The position numbers and the translations under genes are program-made. The notes under the pieces are model-generated. The model was not told the DNA's origin. It searched no databases and saw only the letters and a program-made list of their open reading frames with translations. Shown in pieces: positions 43,273-52,497 of a stretch of DNA of 64,000 bases (positions within the stretch are counted from its first letter, which is position 1; each line of letters opens with the position of its first letter). The DNA lies in NCBI GenBank assembly GCA_045599185.1, contig JAZRVO010000012.1:248001-312000 (forward strand). Direction: 5' to 3'. The DNA is from UBA1240 sp045599185 (GTDB lineage: Bacteria; Spirochaetota; Spirochaetia; Treponematales; Treponemataceae).

Positions 43273-43863
43273 ATGAACAAAAACATTAGAAAAATTTCAG
43301 TTGCCGGTGCTTTAAGTGCGCTGGTTCTTCTTCTGGGCTTCAGCAAACTGGGAATCATTCCGTGGTTTTCTGGTGCTTCAATTACAATTTTGCACTTGCC
43401 TGTAATTATTGGCGCGCTTGTAGAAGGTCCTGTTGTTGGCGGCATTGTTGGTGCAGTTTTTGGCATTTACAGTCTGGTAATGGCAGCAACCTCGCCAGCC
43501 GGTGCTTTGGATCCGTTCTTCGTAAATCCGCTGGTAAGCGTTTTGCCGCGCATTTTAATTGCCGTTGTTTCATGGGCTGTTTTTGCCGGTTTCTGCAAAA
43601 TTGAAAAACTGCCAAAAATCGTCGGCTGTGCAATCGCTTCATTTTTGGGTTCGCTTACAAATACGGTTCTGGTTTTAGGCACGCTGGTTTTAATTCCGGA
43701 ATGCCCTTTAACATTTGAAGTAGCTTTGGCTGTCGTTGTCGGAAACGGCCTTCTTGAAGCTGCAGCTGCAACCGTTATCAGCACCGCCGTTGTTTCTGCA
43801 TGGAAACACATCAGCGGCAGAAAAACTTCCAAACTTACGGAAGAAACCGCTGACGAAGAATAG
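43273..43863 (+). CDS. ECF transporter S component (substrate unknown)
   Basis: Six-helix membrane protein of 196 residues. It starts KISVAGALSALVLLLGFSKL with the small-residue helix 1 (A-x3-A-type) that docks on the shared ECF T subunit. It continues IPWFSGASITILHLPVIIGALVEGPVVGGIVGAVFG, the loop-helix pattern of S components for vitamins. No ECF ATPases or T subunit are nearby, so it would use a shared module (group II). Length and pattern are closest to pantothenate/folate-like S proteins, but I cannot set the substrate. A charged cytosolic tail (GRKTSKLTEETADEE) ends the protein. Confidence 0.85.
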   Translation: MNKNIRKISVAGALSALVLLLGFSKLGIIPWFSGASITILHLPVIIGALVEGPVVGGIVGAVFGIYSLVMAATSPAGALDPFFVNPLVSVLPRILIAVVSWAVFAGFCKIEKLPKIVGCAIASFLGSLTNTVLVLGTLVLIPECPLTFEVALAVVVGNGLLEAAAATVISTAVVSAWKHISGRKTSKLTEETADEE

Positions 43864-43920
43864 CGAATAATTATCGGCTTGAATTTCGAATTTTTTCTGA
43901 TTTAGACCTGACAATTTGTA

Positions 43921-43958
43921 AAAGCCCCGTTGACTGAAGTTTTGGCAGCGGGGTTTTT
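43921..43958 (+). terminator. Terminator after the ECF S component
   Basis: AAAGCCCCG pairs with CGGGGTTTT, followed by TTTGTTTTTT. The gap 43864-44204 holds this and the trkA leader; no gene or convincing promoter was recognised in the remainder. Confidence 0.78.
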
Positions 43959-44204
43959 GTTTTTTGGGGGAAGTTCATAAAAGCGTTCTGTGTTTTACAA
44001 AACAAAATTGCAGGTACCGGCGTTCAAAAAATTTAAAAACAAAAGACTTTTTGCAATTTATCGTGTATGCTTTTTGTTAAGATTTTATCTGAAAAAAATA
44101 TCTTATTCCGTAAACGGAAAGCCGCTTTTGGCAGTTTTAAAAAGTGTTTCGGGCTGATATTTTTTTCAGAAATTTCATAACTGTTTTCAGGAACTAAAAA
44201 GCAA

Positions 44205-45623
44205 ATGAAAATTATTATTATTGGGGCTGGGTTTACAGGTTTTCAATTGGCGCGCAGGCTTGTTGCCGAAAAAAACGACGTTGTGCTGATTGATAAAGAC
44301 GAAGAAACTGTACGGTACGTAAGCAACAGGGTAGACTGCCTTGTTACCTGCGCAAACGGAAACAGTCTGGAAACCCTGGAATCGGCAGGAATTGCAAAGG
44401 CTCAGGTTCTGGTTGCCTTAACCGAATCCGATGAACTGAACATGATTACCTGTTCGATGGTTGATGCGGTTTACCCGGATATTATTAAAATTGCCCGCGT
44501 GCGCAATGATGAATATTACGCAAACTCGGCATTCGGTGATTCCGGCAAAGACAAACGCGAATTGTATGGCATTAACTATATGATTCACCCTGATAATGAG
44601 GCTGCCGAAACAATTGTTGCCGCCTTTGAGCACGGCGCGGTTGCGCAGGTTATGGAATTTGAAGATTCCACTTACGAAATGGTAACCTTAGAGGTTGAAA
44701 AAAACAGCAAGCTTGTTGGCTGCACAATGCAGCAGGTGCGCGGCCTTGTAGAATGTTCTTTCCTTATTCCTGTTATCAGCCGCGGCAAGAAGAGCCTTTT
44801 GCCTCGCGGTGACACGGTTCTTGAAGCAGGCGATAAATTTTCCCTTTTAATTGAAAAATCAAACCTTGTTACTTTCTTAAAACTTGCCGGTTTGGAAGAA
44901 AAAACCGAACTTAAAAGCGTTGCTCTGGTTGGCGCAGGCAAAATCGGTACAAGCGTTGCAGAAGAAATTTTGAAGCGTACCGGTTCTACAGGTTTTTTCG
45001 GTCATCTGTTTGGCAAAACTGCAAAGCCAAAAGTAAAGCTTGTAATTATTGAAAAAGACAAAAATCTTGCAAAGCTTGCTGCGGCGCGTTTCCCCGAAGC
45101 GCGGGTTTACAACGCAGATATTTCCGATGAAAGCTTTATTGAAGATGAAAATTTGCGCGGCTTTGATTTGGTAATTACTGCAACCCGCAACCACGAACTT
45201 AATATCGTAACTTCGGCTTATTTTAAGGCGCAGGGCTGTCCCAAAGGCATCTGCCTTGTTACCAGCGGTTCAATGGCGTCAATTGCGCGCAACATTGGCA
45301 TTGATGTTGCAGTTCCAATTAAAGACGCAGTTGTCGATTCCATTATGAGTCATCTGCGCGGAAAAAGCGTTACCGGCATACACACCCTTTCCGAAGGTCT
45401 GTTTGAAGTTGTTGAACTTGAAGTTAGCGAACAGTCTAAAGTGTGCGGCGTTTTGCTGAAAGATTTGCGCGTAACGGATGCTTCTTTCCTTATTATGCTT
45501 ATTGGAAAAGAAAAAAATTACGAAATTGCCAACGGTAATTCAAAGCTGGAAGCCGGCAACAAGATAGTGCTTATTGCTAATGTTGAAGACACCCAGAAGG
45601 TGCTTGCGGCATTTGGAGGCTAA
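44205..45623 (+). CDS. trkA: Trk system potassium uptake protein TrkA
   Basis: Cytosolic regulatory ring protein of the Trk potassium channel. It has 472 residues: two RCK_N (Rossmann) plus RCK_C repeats. The first starts MKIIIIGAGFTGFQLARRL with the GxGxxG-type NAD site; the second starts KSVALVGAGKIGTSVAEEIL. A short extra stretch (TGSTGFFGHLFGKTAKPK) sits after the second glycine motif. AGGA precedes the ATG. The stop is directly followed by the trkH start (TAAATG). Confidence 0.95.
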   Translation: MKIIIIGAGFTGFQLARRLVAEKNDVVLIDKDEETVRYVSNRVDCLVTCANGNSLETLESAGIAKAQVLVALTESDELNMITCSMVDAVYPDIIKIARVRNDEYYANSAFGDSGKDKRELYGINYMIHPDNEAAETIVAAFEHGAVAQVMEFEDSTYEMVTLEVEKNSKLVGCTMQQVRGLVECSFLIPVISRGKKSLLPRGDTVLEAGDKFSLLIEKSNLVTFLKLAGLEEKTELKSVALVGAGKIGTSVAEEILKRTGSTGFFGHLFGKTAKPKVKLVIIEKDKNLAKLAAARFPEARVYNADISDESFIEDENLRGFDLVITATRNHELNIVTSAYFKAQGCPKGICLVTSGSMASIARNIGIDVAVPIKDAVVDSIMSHLRGKSVTGIHTLSEGLFEVVELEVSEQSKVCGVLLKDLRVTDASFLIMLIGKEKNYEIANGNSKLEAGNKIVLIANVEDTQKVLAAFGG

Positions 45624-47072
45624 ATGGTCTTTTTCGTTGCAAAAGTAATTTCGTTTATTCTGGCAATTGTTGCAATTTCTTTCATTCTGCCAATTATCTG
45701 CGGCCTTTATTTTGGAGAAACTGCTGCTGTAAATGCATTCCTTCCACCCATGGCTTTCTGTCTGGTTTTAGCCTGCGTTCTGTTTGCCTTTGGCCGCAAG
45801 CGCAAGGCACCGCGTTTTAGCGCAAGGGCTTCTTACGCCATGGTTGCAGCGGCATGGTTTTTTGTAAGTCTTTTGGGTGCCGTTCCCTTTATGCTCAGCG
45901 GCACAATTCCAAATTTTGCAGACGCTTTTTTTGAAAGCGTTTCCGGCTTTTCCACAACCGGCGCAACAATTTTAAGCGAAGTTGAAAGCCTTCCCAACTG
46001 CATAAACCTGTGGCGTTTGCAAACTCACTGGCTGGGCGGTATGGGAATTGTCATGCTTACCGTTGCCTTAATGCCTCTTTTGGGCGTTGGTGGTTTTCAG
46101 CTGATAAAGGCAGAAACAACCGGCCCGGAAAAAGGCAAAATGACGCCGAAAATGGCAGTTACTGCCAAAATTCTCTGGTTTATTTACCTTGGAATGACCA
46201 TTCTGGAAACAGTTCTGCTTTTAATTGCCGGAATGCCTTTCTGGGAAGCGCTGGCACATTCTTTTGCAACCCTTGGCACCGGCGGTTTTAGCAGCCGGAA
46301 TGCCAGCATAGGCGGCTTTAATTCGCCTGCAATTGAATGGATTTGTGCCGTTTTTATGGGTTTAAGCGGCGTAAACTTCAGCCTTTACTACATGCTTTTA
46401 ATTGGCAAGGGTAAAAGTATTCTGCAAAATAGCGAATTTAAAGCCTATATTCTGCTTTTGTTTGTCAGCACGGCAATTGTAACCTGTTCAATTTTGCCGC
46501 TTTATGCAAATCTTGGTCAGGCACTGCGCTATTCTTTCTTTCAGGTTGTTTCAATAAACACAACTACCGGTTTTGCCACTGCCGACTTTACCCTCTGGCC
46601 GCCTTTGGCGCAACTGGTAATTTTCATGCTGTTTTTCGTTGGCGGCTGTTCCGGCAGTACGGGCGGTGGCTTTAAAGTTGTCCGCTGGGTAATTTTAGGC
46701 AAGCAGGCGCATAACGAAATGAAATCCCTGCTGCACCCCCACGGCGTTTTTACTATTCGCCTGGACGGACGGGCAGGGCGCAAGGACGTGGTTTTTGGCG
46801 TTGCGGCTTTTTCATTCCTGTATCTGGCGATAATTCTTGCAACCACTTTTGTTGCCACGCTGGAAGGCACGGAAATTTTTTCTGCGTTTACCGCCGCCGT
46901 TTCTATGGTTGGCAATATCGGGCCGGGTTTTGGCCTTGTCGGGCCTTCTCAAAACTACGGTTTTTTTACCGCGCCAACTAAATTGTGGTTCTGCCTTGCA
47001 ATGATTGCAGGCCGTCTTGAACTTTACACGATAGTTCTGTTCTTTTTTCCTGGCTTTTACGAAAAACGCTAG
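45624..47072 (+). CDS. trkH: Trk potassium uptake channel TrkH
   Basis: Membrane potassium channel of 482 residues with the four pore-loop repeats of the SKT superfamily: FSTTGATIL, SFATLGTGGFSSRNASIG, NTTTGFATADF and VGNIGPGFGLVGPSQ contain the filter glycines. It forms the pore gated by TrkA. Its ribosome site (GGAGG) lies in the last codons of trkA and there is no gap between the genes, so their products are made in step. Confidence 0.95.
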   Translation: MVFFVAKVISFILAIVAISFILPIICGLYFGETAAVNAFLPPMAFCLVLACVLFAFGRKRKAPRFSARASYAMVAAAWFFVSLLGAVPFMLSGTIPNFADAFFESVSGFSTTGATILSEVESLPNCINLWRLQTHWLGGMGIVMLTVALMPLLGVGGFQLIKAETTGPEKGKMTPKMAVTAKILWFIYLGMTILETVLLLIAGMPFWEALAHSFATLGTGGFSSRNASIGGFNSPAIEWICAVFMGLSGVNFSLYYMLLIGKGKSILQNSEFKAYILLLFVSTAIVTCSILPLYANLGQALRYSFFQVVSINTTTGFATADFTLWPPLAQLVIFMLFFVGGCSGSTGGGFKVVRWVILGKQAHNEMKSLLHPHGVFTIRLDGRAGRKDVVFGVAAFSFLYLAIILATTFVATLEGTEIFSAFTAAVSMVGNIGPGFGLVGPSQNYGFFTAPTKLWFCLAMIAGRLELYTIVLFFFPGFYEKR

Positions 47073-47096
47073 GTAAAGCTGAATTTGGGAAATTTT

Positions 47097-47600
47097 ATGC
47101 CAAGTATAATGTTTGTTTGCCACGGCAATATCTGCCGTTCTACCATGGCCGAGTTTGTAATGAAGCATCTGGTAAAAAATGCCGGGCTGGAAGGTGAATT
47201 TTTAATTGAATCGGCGGCTACCAGCCGTGAAGAAATTGGTAATGACACGCACCCGGGCACAAAGGCAAAACTGCGCGAAGTGGGCATTCCGTTTACGCGC
47301 CGCAAGGCACGCCAGCTAACCGCCCACGACTGCGCCACTTTTGACTACGTAATCGGAATGGATTACGAAAATCTTCGGAACATTCAGCGGATTGCCGACG
47401 AGGGCGATTTTGATAAAATTCATCTGCTTTTGGAATACGCGCCAAAAAGCTACACCGGCGGCGTTGCAAGTTACGGCGGCGCGGTAAAAGCCATTGCCGA
47501 CCCCTGGTACACGGACAATTTTGACGCTACCTATAACGACGTACTTGCCGGCTGTACCGGCCTGCTTGAATATTTGCGCGCAAAAATGCCGGGGCAGTGA
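47097..47600 (+). CDS. Low-molecular-weight protein tyrosine phosphatase
   Basis: Cytosolic phosphatase of 167 residues from the ATG at 47097, with GGGA upstream. The catalytic P-loop VCHGNICRSTMAEFV has the CX5R(S) pattern, with the Cys nucleophile near residue 8, and the general-acid Asp sits in DPWYTDNFDATYNDV. It lies 24 nt after trkH and probably belongs to the same transcript. Tyrosine phosphatase activity is expected for the family, but arginine phosphatases share the fold. Two terminators follow. Confidence 0.93.
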   Translation: MPSIMFVCHGNICRSTMAEFVMKHLVKNAGLEGEFLIESAATSREEIGNDTHPGTKAKLREVGIPFTRRKARQLTAHDCATFDYVIGMDYENLRNIQRIADEGDFDKIHLLLEYAPKSYTGGVASYGGAVKAIADPWYTDNFDATYNDVLAGCTGLLEYLRAKMPGQ

Positions 47601-47633
47601 ATGCCTTGAAAATTTTGCGGCGTCTGAACCGAT

Positions 47634-47678
47634 AAAAAAGCCCCAAAAACGCTTGAAATTGTGTTTTTTGGGGCTTTT
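47634..47678. terminator. Terminator between the phosphatase gene and htpG (first)
   Basis: AAAAAAGCCCCAAAAAC pairs with GTTTTTTGGGGCTTTT. It is usable in both directions, which suits the convergent genes. Confidence 0.8.
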
Positions 47679-47685
47679 GTGTTTT

Positions 47686-47730
47686 AAAGCCCGGTCTTTT
47701 GCTTTGTGCGCTTTCGGCCGGGCTTTTTTT
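47686..47730. terminator. Terminator between the phosphatase gene and htpG (second)
   Basis: AAAGCCCGG (47686-47694) pairs with CCGGGCTTT (47718-47726), followed by more T. Confidence 0.75.
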
Positions 47731-47783
47731 GTTCTTTCAAACCGGCGCTGATTTTTTACAGCGTGCCATTGCTTGTCAAACTG

Positions 47784-49709
47784 TTATTTTGCCAGAAGGC
47801 GGTTCATGCGTTTTACAAAGTCGGCGGTGTCTTTAATTTCGCCGCCGCTGAGCAGCAAAGCCTGGTCCAAAAGAATGTTTGAAACATCTTCAATGTAGGC
47901 TTCGTCTTCGCTGTTCTTAATGCCTGCAACAATTGCGTGGTCGCCGTTAATTTCCAAAATCGGCTTAACTTCGCCCATGCCAACCTGTCCCATTGCCTTC
48001 ATCATGCGTTCAAGCTGCAAAGAAGGGTCGTTTTCATCAACAACGATGCATGAAGGAGAATCCGAAAGGCGTTTTGAAATTACAACGTCTTTTACGCGGT
48101 CGCCAAGTGCCTTTTTAATTTTTTCAGCAACTGGCTTAAATTCTTTTTCCTTCTTTTCAGATTCGTCCTTATCAATTCCAAGTTCTTCGTCGCTGCCGGC
48201 GCGGTTAACGGCCTTAAGGTCAAAATCCTTGTACTTGTTAAGCGAAGGAATTACGATGTCGTCAATTTCGTCTGCCATAATCAAAACTTCAAAGCCTTTT
48301 GCCTTGTAAGCTTCCAGCAACGGAGACTTGCGAAGCTGTGCTTCGTCAGTACCGGTGATGTAGTAAATTGCTTTCTGTTCCGGCTTCATGCGCTGAACGT
48401 AATCTGCAAAACTTACCCATCTGTCTTCGCCTGTACCTTCTTCTGCGGTGCTTTTAAAGCGAATGATTTCACAGATTTCTTCGCGGTTAGAAAAATCGGA
48501 ATAAAGGCCTTCTTTAAGGGGTCGGTTGTACTGAGATACAAACTTGTTCCATGTTTTCTTGCCTTCGTCGTCTGTTTTTTCAGAAAGTTTTTTGAATTCG
48601 CCTAAAAGTTTTTTTACGGACTGGTTTTTGATTGTGCTTAAAATGCGGTTCTGCTGCAAAATTTCGCGGCTAACGTTAAGCGGCAAATCTTCGCTGTCAA
48701 TAATACCGCGCACAAAACGCAGGTAAGTCGGCAAAAGTTCCTTGTCGTCGTCAGTAATAAAAACGCGCTTTACGTACAGCTTTACGCCGCTTTTGTAGTC
48801 GGCCTGATACATGTCAAAGGGGGCGGTTGCAGGAATGTAGAACAGTGTTGTGTATTCCTGTGTTCCTTCTGCGTGGGTGTGCACGTATGCAAGCGGATCA
48901 TCGCTGTCGTGGGCAATGCTTTTGTAAAAATTGTTGTAGTCTTCAGCTTTCAAATCGCTTTTTGAACGCTGCCAGAGTGCGCTTGCCGTGTTAATCTGGT
49001 CAACTTTTGCTTCTTTGCCGGTTTCCTTGCCTTTGTCGTCATACTGTTTCTGTTCGTAGTGAAGGAAAATAGGAAATGCAATGTGGTCTGAATAGCGTTT
49101 TACGATGTCTTCAACCTGCCAGCGCGAAGCGTAGTTTTTGTCTTCGTCGTTCAGGTACATTACAATTGCCGTACCGTGACCGGCATCAAGACCATATTTT
49201 TTTGCTTCTTCGCTGTCAGCAGCAACTTCTTCAAGTTCGTAGCTGTTTGTACCGTCGCTTGTCCAGCGGAAAATTTCTGAACCGGCGGCTTTTTTTGTGT
49301 AAACGTCAATTTTAGAAGCAACCATGAATGCCGAATAAAAGCCTACGCCAAACTGACCGATTAAGGCAGAATCTTTTTTTGCATCGCTTTCAAGTTTTTC
49401 AATAAAGGCTTTTGTGCCAGAACGTGCAATTGTACCAAGGTTTGCAACAAGGTCGTCTTTGTTCATACCAATACCGGTATCTTTAACAACCAGCACTTTT
49501 GTTTCTTCGTCAAAGGAAATGTCAATGCGTGGGTCAAAGGCAACGCCTTTATAGGCTTCGTCAGAAACCGTAAGATATTTCAATTTGTCCAGTGCATCCG
49601 AAGCATTTGAAACAATTTCGCGCAGGAAAATGTCTTTGTTTGAATACATTGAATGAATAATCAGTGTCAAAAGCTGGTTTACTTCTGTTTGAAACTGGTA
49701 TTTTGCCAT
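47784..49709 (-). CDS. htpG: Molecular chaperone HtpG (Hsp90)
   Basis: ATP-dependent dimeric Hsp90 chaperone of 641 residues. The N-terminal GHKL ATPase motifs are clear: FLREIVSNASDALDKLKYL with the catalytic Glu, VKDTGIGMNKDDLVANLGTIA, and GQFGVGFYSAFMVA. The middle domain has KLYVKRVFITDDDKELLPTYLRFVRGIIDSEDLPLNVSRE. AGGAG precedes the ATG. It is convergent with the trk operon and divergent from the PilZ-like gene. No CIRCE or other heat-shock operator was recognised in the 170-bp upstream gap. Confidence 0.98.
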   Translation of the reverse strand: MAKYQFQTEVNQLLTLIIHSMYSNKDIFLREIVSNASDALDKLKYLTVSDEAYKGVAFDPRIDISFDEETKVLVVKDTGIGMNKDDLVANLGTIARSGTKAFIEKLESDAKKDSALIGQFGVGFYSAFMVASKIDVYTKKAAGSEIFRWTSDGTNSYELEEVAADSEEAKKYGLDAGHGTAIVMYLNDEDKNYASRWQVEDIVKRYSDHIAFPIFLHYEQKQYDDKGKETGKEAKVDQINTASALWQRSKSDLKAEDYNNFYKSIAHDSDDPLAYVHTHAEGTQEYTTLFYIPATAPFDMYQADYKSGVKLYVKRVFITDDDKELLPTYLRFVRGIIDSEDLPLNVSREILQQNRILSTIKNQSVKKLLGEFKKLSEKTDDEGKKTWNKFVSQYNRPLKEGLYSDFSNREEICEIIRFKSTAEEGTGEDRWVSFADYVQRMKPEQKAIYYITGTDEAQLRKSPLLEAYKAKGFEVLIMADEIDDIVIPSLNKYKDFDLKAVNRAGSDEELGIDKDESEKKEKEFKPVAEKIKKALGDRVKDVVISKRLSDSPSCIVVDENDPSLQLERMMKAMGQVGMGEVKPILEINGDHAIVAGIKNSEDEAYIEDVSNILLDQALLLSGGEIKDTADFVKRMNRLLAK

Positions 49710-49842
49710 AGCTTTATTTTCTCCTAAAATTAAAATGCATGATGGGCAGCGTTTTTTTCGCCGTATAAATTTAAATTACCCATAATTTTTTTCTGCGGCA
49801 ACATTTACCCTTAAAAATTTACAAAGATATGTCACTTTTTAA

Positions 49843-49871
49843 TTCACAGAACGGTTTTTTTCTTTTATAAT
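49843..49871 (+). promoter_or_regulatory. Promoter of the PilZ-like gene (leaderless)
   Basis: TTCACA, 17-bp spacer, perfect TATAAT at 49866-49871, eight bases before the ATG at 49880. There is no room for a ribosome site. Confidence 0.7.
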
Positions 49872-49879
49872 TCTTCGAT

Positions 49880-50803
49880 ATGGATCAAGAGAAAAACACT
49901 TCTGCACCTGTTGCTGCTGATGCCAGTTCCGTTGAAAGCCAGATTCTGGCAGGCCGCAAAGTTTTTTTTGTAATGCCTAACATTTCTGTTTTTCCCGAAA
50001 ATTTTTGCGAATATTTTTTGGGCGAAGGTTTTGAATGCTATTTCATGCTGAAAGACATGAGCATGTCTTTACCGGACCGCATAGAAATTTTCATACAGTA
50101 TTTTAAAGACGTTCTGTTTATTTTCAACGTTGACGCAACGCCGATTTCGCCGGATGTGCCGTGGGAACTTTTTATTGAAAAACTGCACGCTGCTTACCCG
50201 GATGTTGGCATTGGCGTAATGTACAATAAAAAAGTTGTAGAAGAACAGGTTGCTGAATTAAAATCTGTTTTTAACGGAAATATTGGCATTAACTGCGGCT
50301 ATATTGAAGTTGATTTTGACCGTAACCATAATTATATGGAAGCAATAAAAGTTCTTCAGGAATGCGGTGCAAAAGGCCGCCGCAAAAGCGTACGCGCCGT
50401 ATGTTTTGCCAGCTGCAACGTCGGCTTCGAATACAACGGTGAAACTTTTAACGAAGCAATTGACGACATCAGTTTAAGCCACTTTACCATTACTTTAGAT
50501 CCGCAGCGCAAAATTCCTTTAGACTACGAACTTATAAGGCAGATGGCACTTAACATAAAAGGTTTCCGCTTTAAAAGCGATGCAATTCTGTGCTTAAAGC
50601 GCGAAAACAGCGATGGCGGCATAATTTGCGTTTTTATGTTTGTAGACGAACGCCAGCAGCAGCGCCTTGAAATTGATACGAAAGCAAACCTTATTCCGAA
50701 ACTTTACGACATCAAGCTTTCTAACTGCATGAACATGTTTGACAAGATTGCAGAAGAACGCGAAAAGCGCGGTTTTATTTCAAAAATTGATTTGCCGCTG
50801 TAA
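49880..50803 (+). CDS. Uncharacterised protein with a degenerate PilZ-like C-terminal domain
   Basis: Soluble protein of 307 residues. The first ~160 residues form an alpha/beta region I cannot place (FFVMPNISVFPENFCEYFL, DVGIGVMYNKKVVEEQV). The C-terminal part begins GRRKSVRAVCFASCNV and continues to IDDISLSHFTI: an RxxxR motif followed by DxSxxH, close to the PilZ cyclic-di-GMP signature RxxxR...(D/N)xSxxG but with the Gly replaced by His. It could be a PilZ protein that has lost or altered nucleotide binding. It stands alone between htpG and ychJ, with a leaderless promoter. Confidence 0.55.
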   Translation: MDQEKNTSAPVAADASSVESQILAGRKVFFVMPNISVFPENFCEYFLGEGFECYFMLKDMSMSLPDRIEIFIQYFKDVLFIFNVDATPISPDVPWELFIEKLHAAYPDVGIGVMYNKKVVEEQVAELKSVFNGNIGINCGYIEVDFDRNHNYMEAIKVLQECGAKGRRKSVRAVCFASCNVGFEYNGETFNEAIDDISLSHFTITLDPQRKIPLDYELIRQMALNIKGFRFKSDAILCLKRENSDGGIICVFMFVDERQQQRLEIDTKANLIPKLYDIKLSNCMNMFDKIAEEREKRGFISKIDLPL

Positions 50804-50833
50804 TTTTTATAGAAATTTTTTAAGAAGCAAAAG

Positions 50834-50879
50834 AACCTGTACAATTTGAGAAAGCAAGGCAAGTTGTGCAGGTTTTTTA
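50834..50879 (+). terminator. Terminator after the PilZ-like gene
   Basis: AACCTGTACAA (50834-50844) pairs with TTGTGCAGGTT (50864-50874), one G-T pair, then TTTTTA. Confidence 0.85.
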
Positions 50880-51011
50880 TTGCCCAAGCGCAGTTTTTAA
50901 ATTCTTCAGCAAAAGAGTTTTATAAAGAACTGCCTTACCAGTTGTATTTATTTTTTTCTTTATGTTAAAATCGTTCAAATACGCGCACTTTGCGCTGGGA
51001 GGTAACAGATT

Positions 51012-51509
51012 ATGGAAAAGAAACTTTGCCCTTGTGGTTCAAATAAAGCTTATGATGAATGTTGTGAACCAATTATTAAAGGAACAAAAGACGCACCAAC
51101 TGCCGAAGCTTTGATGCGCAGCCGTTACACAGCTTACGTTGTACACGATATTGATTACATTGTTGCAAGCTGCAAGCGCAACGGTGAAGAAAACGACATT
51201 GATATGGAAGAAACCCGTAAATGGAGCGAAGAATCTACATGGCACGGCCTGACAATTCTGCGCACAGAGAAGGGTACTGAAAACGATGACGAAGGTACGG
51301 TTGAATTTACTGCGTCTTACACAACACGCAAAGGCATTCGCGAATTGCACCACGAAATGGCCGGTTTTAAAAAGTTTGACGGCAAATGGCTTTATGTAGA
51401 AGGCATCATCAAGCCGGAAACTGTTCTTCGCGAAGGTCGCAAAATCGGACGCAATGAAAAATGTCCGTGCGGAAGCGGAAAAAAATACAAGCAGTGCTGT
51501 GGCCGCTAA
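51012..51509 (+). CDS. ychJ: YchJ-like SEC-C motif protein
   Basis: Protein of 165 residues with a SEC-C zinc motif at each end: LCPCGSNKAYDECCEP at the N-terminus and EKCPCGSGKKYKQCCGR at the C-terminus. Between them is the YchJ (UPF0225, NTF2-like) domain with the APTAEALMRSRYTAYV signature. The function is not established; SEC-C motifs bind zinc and, in SecA, SecB or ribosomes. GGGAGG precedes the ATG. rlmB follows after 12 nt, suggesting one transcript. Confidence 0.9.
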   Translation: MEKKLCPCGSNKAYDECCEPIIKGTKDAPTAEALMRSRYTAYVVHDIDYIVASCKRNGEENDIDMEETRKWSEESTWHGLTILRTEKGTENDDEGTVEFTASYTTRKGIRELHHEMAGFKKFDGKWLYVEGIIKPETVLREGRKIGRNEKCPCGSGKKYKQCCGR

Positions 51510-51521
51510 AAGGGAAAAACT

Positions 51522-52283
51522 ATGCAAGTTATCACCGGTTTTCATGCGGTAGAAGAAATGCTGCGTTCGCCGCTTTGTACGGCAGACGGTGCAAAACCGC
51601 ATCTGGAATATGCGAAACCAGGCCCGCGCGTTAAAAAAATTCTGGAAGATGCCAGAAAACGCAACATTCCTGCAAAAGAAGTAACAATGGCTCAGCTTGA
51701 CAGCCTTTGTGCTAACCTTGAAGAAACTGCGCAGAATCACCGCGGCCTTGTTCTTGTTATTGACGGCCTTCAGAAACAGGCTCAGAATTTCGTTCAGTTT
51801 GACGGTGTTTTAGCCGCCCTGAAGAAAAAAGAAAATGCGCTGGTTGTCATTCTTGACAGCGTTACGGATCCTCACAACGTAGGTGCTGTAATCCGTTCCT
51901 GCGACCAGTTTGCCGCCGACCTTTTGGTATTGCCGGAACACCGGGGTGCAAGCGAAAGTGATGTTATTTTGCGAAGCAGCGCCGGGGCTGCGGCATGGGT
52001 TCCCCAGGCAGTAGTGAATAATTTGAACCGCACGGTTGAACTTTTGAAAGAAGCCGGGTTCTGGATTTATGGCGCAGATGCAGGCGGCAGTGCCTTAAGT
52101 GAAACTTCGCTTAAAGGCAAGGTTGCAATTGTAATGGGTAGCGAAGGTTCGGGCATAAGCCGCCTTTTGAAAGAAAAATGCGACGCTATCCTTTCTATTC
52201 CAACCTGCGGAAAGCTTGACAGCCTGAATGTTTCTGTTGCGGCAGGAATTCTTCTTTACGAAGCCCACCGCCAGCAAATGTAA
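51522..52283 (+). CDS. rlmB: TrmH-family (SpoU) 2'-O-ribose RNA methyltransferase, RlmB-like
   Basis: Probable 23S rRNA Gm2251 methyltransferase of 253 residues. The N-terminal L30e-like substrate-binding domain begins ITGFHAVEEMLRS. The knotted SPOUT domain has the three family motifs: VILDSVTDPHNVGAVIRSC, VMGSEGSGISRLLKEKCD and IPTCGKLDSLNVSVAAGI. All residues of motifs 1-3 look intact. The RlmB assignment over other TrmH-family members rests on length and the N-terminal domain. Confidence 0.93.
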   Translation: MQVITGFHAVEEMLRSPLCTADGAKPHLEYAKPGPRVKKILEDARKRNIPAKEVTMAQLDSLCANLEETAQNHRGLVLVIDGLQKQAQNFVQFDGVLAALKKKENALVVILDSVTDPHNVGAVIRSCDQFAADLLVLPEHRGASESDVILRSSAGAAAWVPQAVVNNLNRTVELLKEAGFWIYGADAGGSALSETSLKGKVAIVMGSEGSGISRLLKEKCDAILSIPTCGKLDSLNVSVAAGILLYEAHRQQM

Positions 52284-52348
52284 GCAGAAAAAATGGTAGT
52301 TTTTGCCAAGATTTTTCAAAAATCGGGGCAAAAACACCTTTTTGCCGG

Positions 52349-52377
52349 TTGACCAATTTTCCTTATTTTTTTAGAAT
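52349..52377 (+). promoter_or_regulatory. Promoter of tRNA-Ala
   Basis: TTGACC, 17-bp spacer, TAGAAT at 52372-52377, start near 52384, seven bases before the mature tRNA 5' end. Confidence 0.75.
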
Positions 52378-52390
52378 GACATATGACTTT

Positions 52391-52464
<74 letters not shown>

Positions 52465-52465
52465 T

Positions 52466-52497
52466 AAAAGCTGCTTAATCTTTAGGCAGCTTTTTTT
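52466..52497 (+). terminator. Terminator of tRNA-Ala
   Basis: AAAAGCTGC pairs with GCAGCTTTT across an 11-nt loop, followed by more T. Confidence 0.88.

Noticed and set aside
49710..49879. CIRCE or other heat-shock operator upstream of htpG
   Set aside because: No 9-bp inverted repeat with 9-bp spacing was found; only the promoter of the divergent gene is convincing.
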